A DNA stretch of 7,358 nt from an uncultured Collinsella sp. Lineage in GTDB: Bacteria > Actinomycetota > Coriobacteriia > Coriobacteriales > Coriobacteriaceae. This document shows, piece by piece, positions 6,851 through 7,358 of this stretch. The translations under genes were made by a program, and so were the position numbers. The stretch lies in NCBI GenBank assembly GCA_937934355.1, contig CALGZY010000289.1, positions 1 through 7,358 of the forward strand, read 5' to 3'. Position 1 is the first letter of the stretch; each line of letters starts with the position of its first letter. The notes below the pieces were generated by a model, which was not told where the DNA came from, did not search any database, and was given only the letters and a program-made list of their open reading frames with translations.

Positions 6851-6877
6851 CGCCGCCCTTCTGGGGCGGCGTTTTTT
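6851..6877 (+). terminator. Strong intrinsic terminator of the EamA gene
   Basis: CGCCGCCC (6851-6858) and GGGCGGCG (6864-6871) form an 8-bp all-GC stem around a TTCTG loop, followed by six T residues (6872-6877). It begins 11 bases after the transporter stop codon. Confidence 0.93.
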
Positions 6878-6955
6878 ATGTAACGCCCTTACAGTTATGC
6901 CTTGCACTTTAGACCATCAAAGTGTTTGCTGCACAAATAATACTGGAGGGCATTT

Positions 6956-7358
6956 ATGGCACCAGCTCAGTCCGATTTTCAACCGCAACCAGCGCCCAAG
7001 GCTACCCAGGCAGCGCAAGCCGCTATCGGTGACGGTCTTGTTGCCGAGGCTCAAGCTTTTGCCGACAAGCTTGCTGCGTGGCGCCACGACCTGCACCAGA
7101 CGCCTGAGTTGGGCAATCGCCTTCCGCAAACCTCTGCGTATATCCAAGCGCGCCTGACCGAGATGGACATCCCGTTTGCCACGCTCGTCGATGGTTCCTG
7201 TGTTGCGGGCCTTGTCGGTGCCGGTGCCGCCGCGGCCCAGGGCAATGGCGTCTGCACGGACGAACAGGCCGGAACGGTCATTATGCTGCGTGGCGACATG
7301 GATGCCCTGCCCGTTGCCGAGGAATCCGGCGAGCCCTTTGCATCCACCAACGGCTGCA
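6956..7358 (+). CDS. M20 family metallopeptidase/amidohydrolase, N-terminal part
   Basis: The first 134 codons of a gene that continues past the right edge. M20D-type proteins are cytosolic two-metal hydrolases that remove acyl groups from amino acids or cleave small amide substrates (for example N-acyl-amino acids, hippurate or N-acetyl-diaminopimelate). Two family blocks are visible: RHDLHQTPELG (43-53), matching the usual R-x-LH-x-x-PELG motif, and LRGDMDALPV (111-120), matching LRADMDALP. The visible part ends at FASTNGC, just where the metal-binding HACGHD motif is expected, so the active site cannot be checked. The first 30 residues or so are rich in A, P and Q and precede the recognisable domain. 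The start at ATG 6956 is supported by GGAGGG (6945-6950) five bases upstream. The exact substrate is unknown. Confidence 0.88.
   Translation, partial: MAPAQSDFQPQPAPKATQAAQAAIGDGLVAEAQAFADKLAAWRHDLHQTPELGNRLPQTSAYIQARLTEMDIPFATLVDGSCVAGLVGAGAAAAQGNGVCTDEQAGTVIMLRGDMDALPVAEESGEPFASTNGC

Noticed and set aside
6311..6907. A 198-codon minus-strand open frame opposite the EamA gene
   Set aside because: It overlaps a clear EamA transporter and a strong plus-strand terminator, has no ribosome site that I can see, and has no recognisable motifs.
1..7358. CRISPR array, tRNA or rRNA genes, phage genes or a complete insertion sequence
   Set aside because: No regularly spaced direct repeats, cloverleaf-like stretches, transposase or integrase motifs were found.

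Overview
The window is moderately GC-rich bacterial DNA with strong Shine-Dalgarno sites and short GC-rich terminators. The gene content (an HtpG end, a tandem pair of very large YhgE/Pip-type membrane proteins, an EamA transporter and an M20 amidohydrolase) would fit a gut actinobacterium of the Coriobacteriia, such as Collinsella. That placement is inferred from sequence style and was not tested by a search. All supported genes lie on the + strand.

Layout. (1) Bases 3-239 are the last 78 codons of htpG, whose start is outside the window. (2) Bases 240-684 hold no convincing gene but are dense in inverted repeats: a hairpin just after htpG, a nested double hairpin whose inner stem looks like a terminator, and a palindromic element carrying TTGGGGACG repeats that resembles a REP or MITE sequence. 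An operator-like GTACA-N2-TGTAC site and a weak promoter candidate come last. (3) Bases 685-5655 are two consecutive YhgE/Pip family genes (926 and 729 residues). They are in the same reading frame, separated by one TAA codon that directly abuts the next ATG. (4) Bases 5656-5855 carry a strong intrinsic terminator and the leader of the next gene. (5) Bases 5856-6839 encode an EamA/DMT permease, followed closely by a strong terminator. (6) From 6956 an M20 peptidase/amidohydrolase gene runs off the right edge.

How the parts fit. The two YhgE/Pip proteins almost certainly form a co-transcribed, translationally coupled unit. Each has one N-terminal membrane helix, a long extracellular coiled-coil-prone region and a C-terminal ABC-2-type membrane block, so a hetero-oligomeric cell-surface complex is a reasonable inference. 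The first member has an unusual extra C-terminal region of about 200 residues with two more membrane helices. The flanking genes (chaperone, transporter, hydrolase) are separated from the pair by terminators and look functionally independent. No CRISPR, tRNA, rRNA, phage or complete insertion sequence was seen. The least ordinary parts are the YhgE/Pip pair and the palindrome-rich spacer upstream of it.
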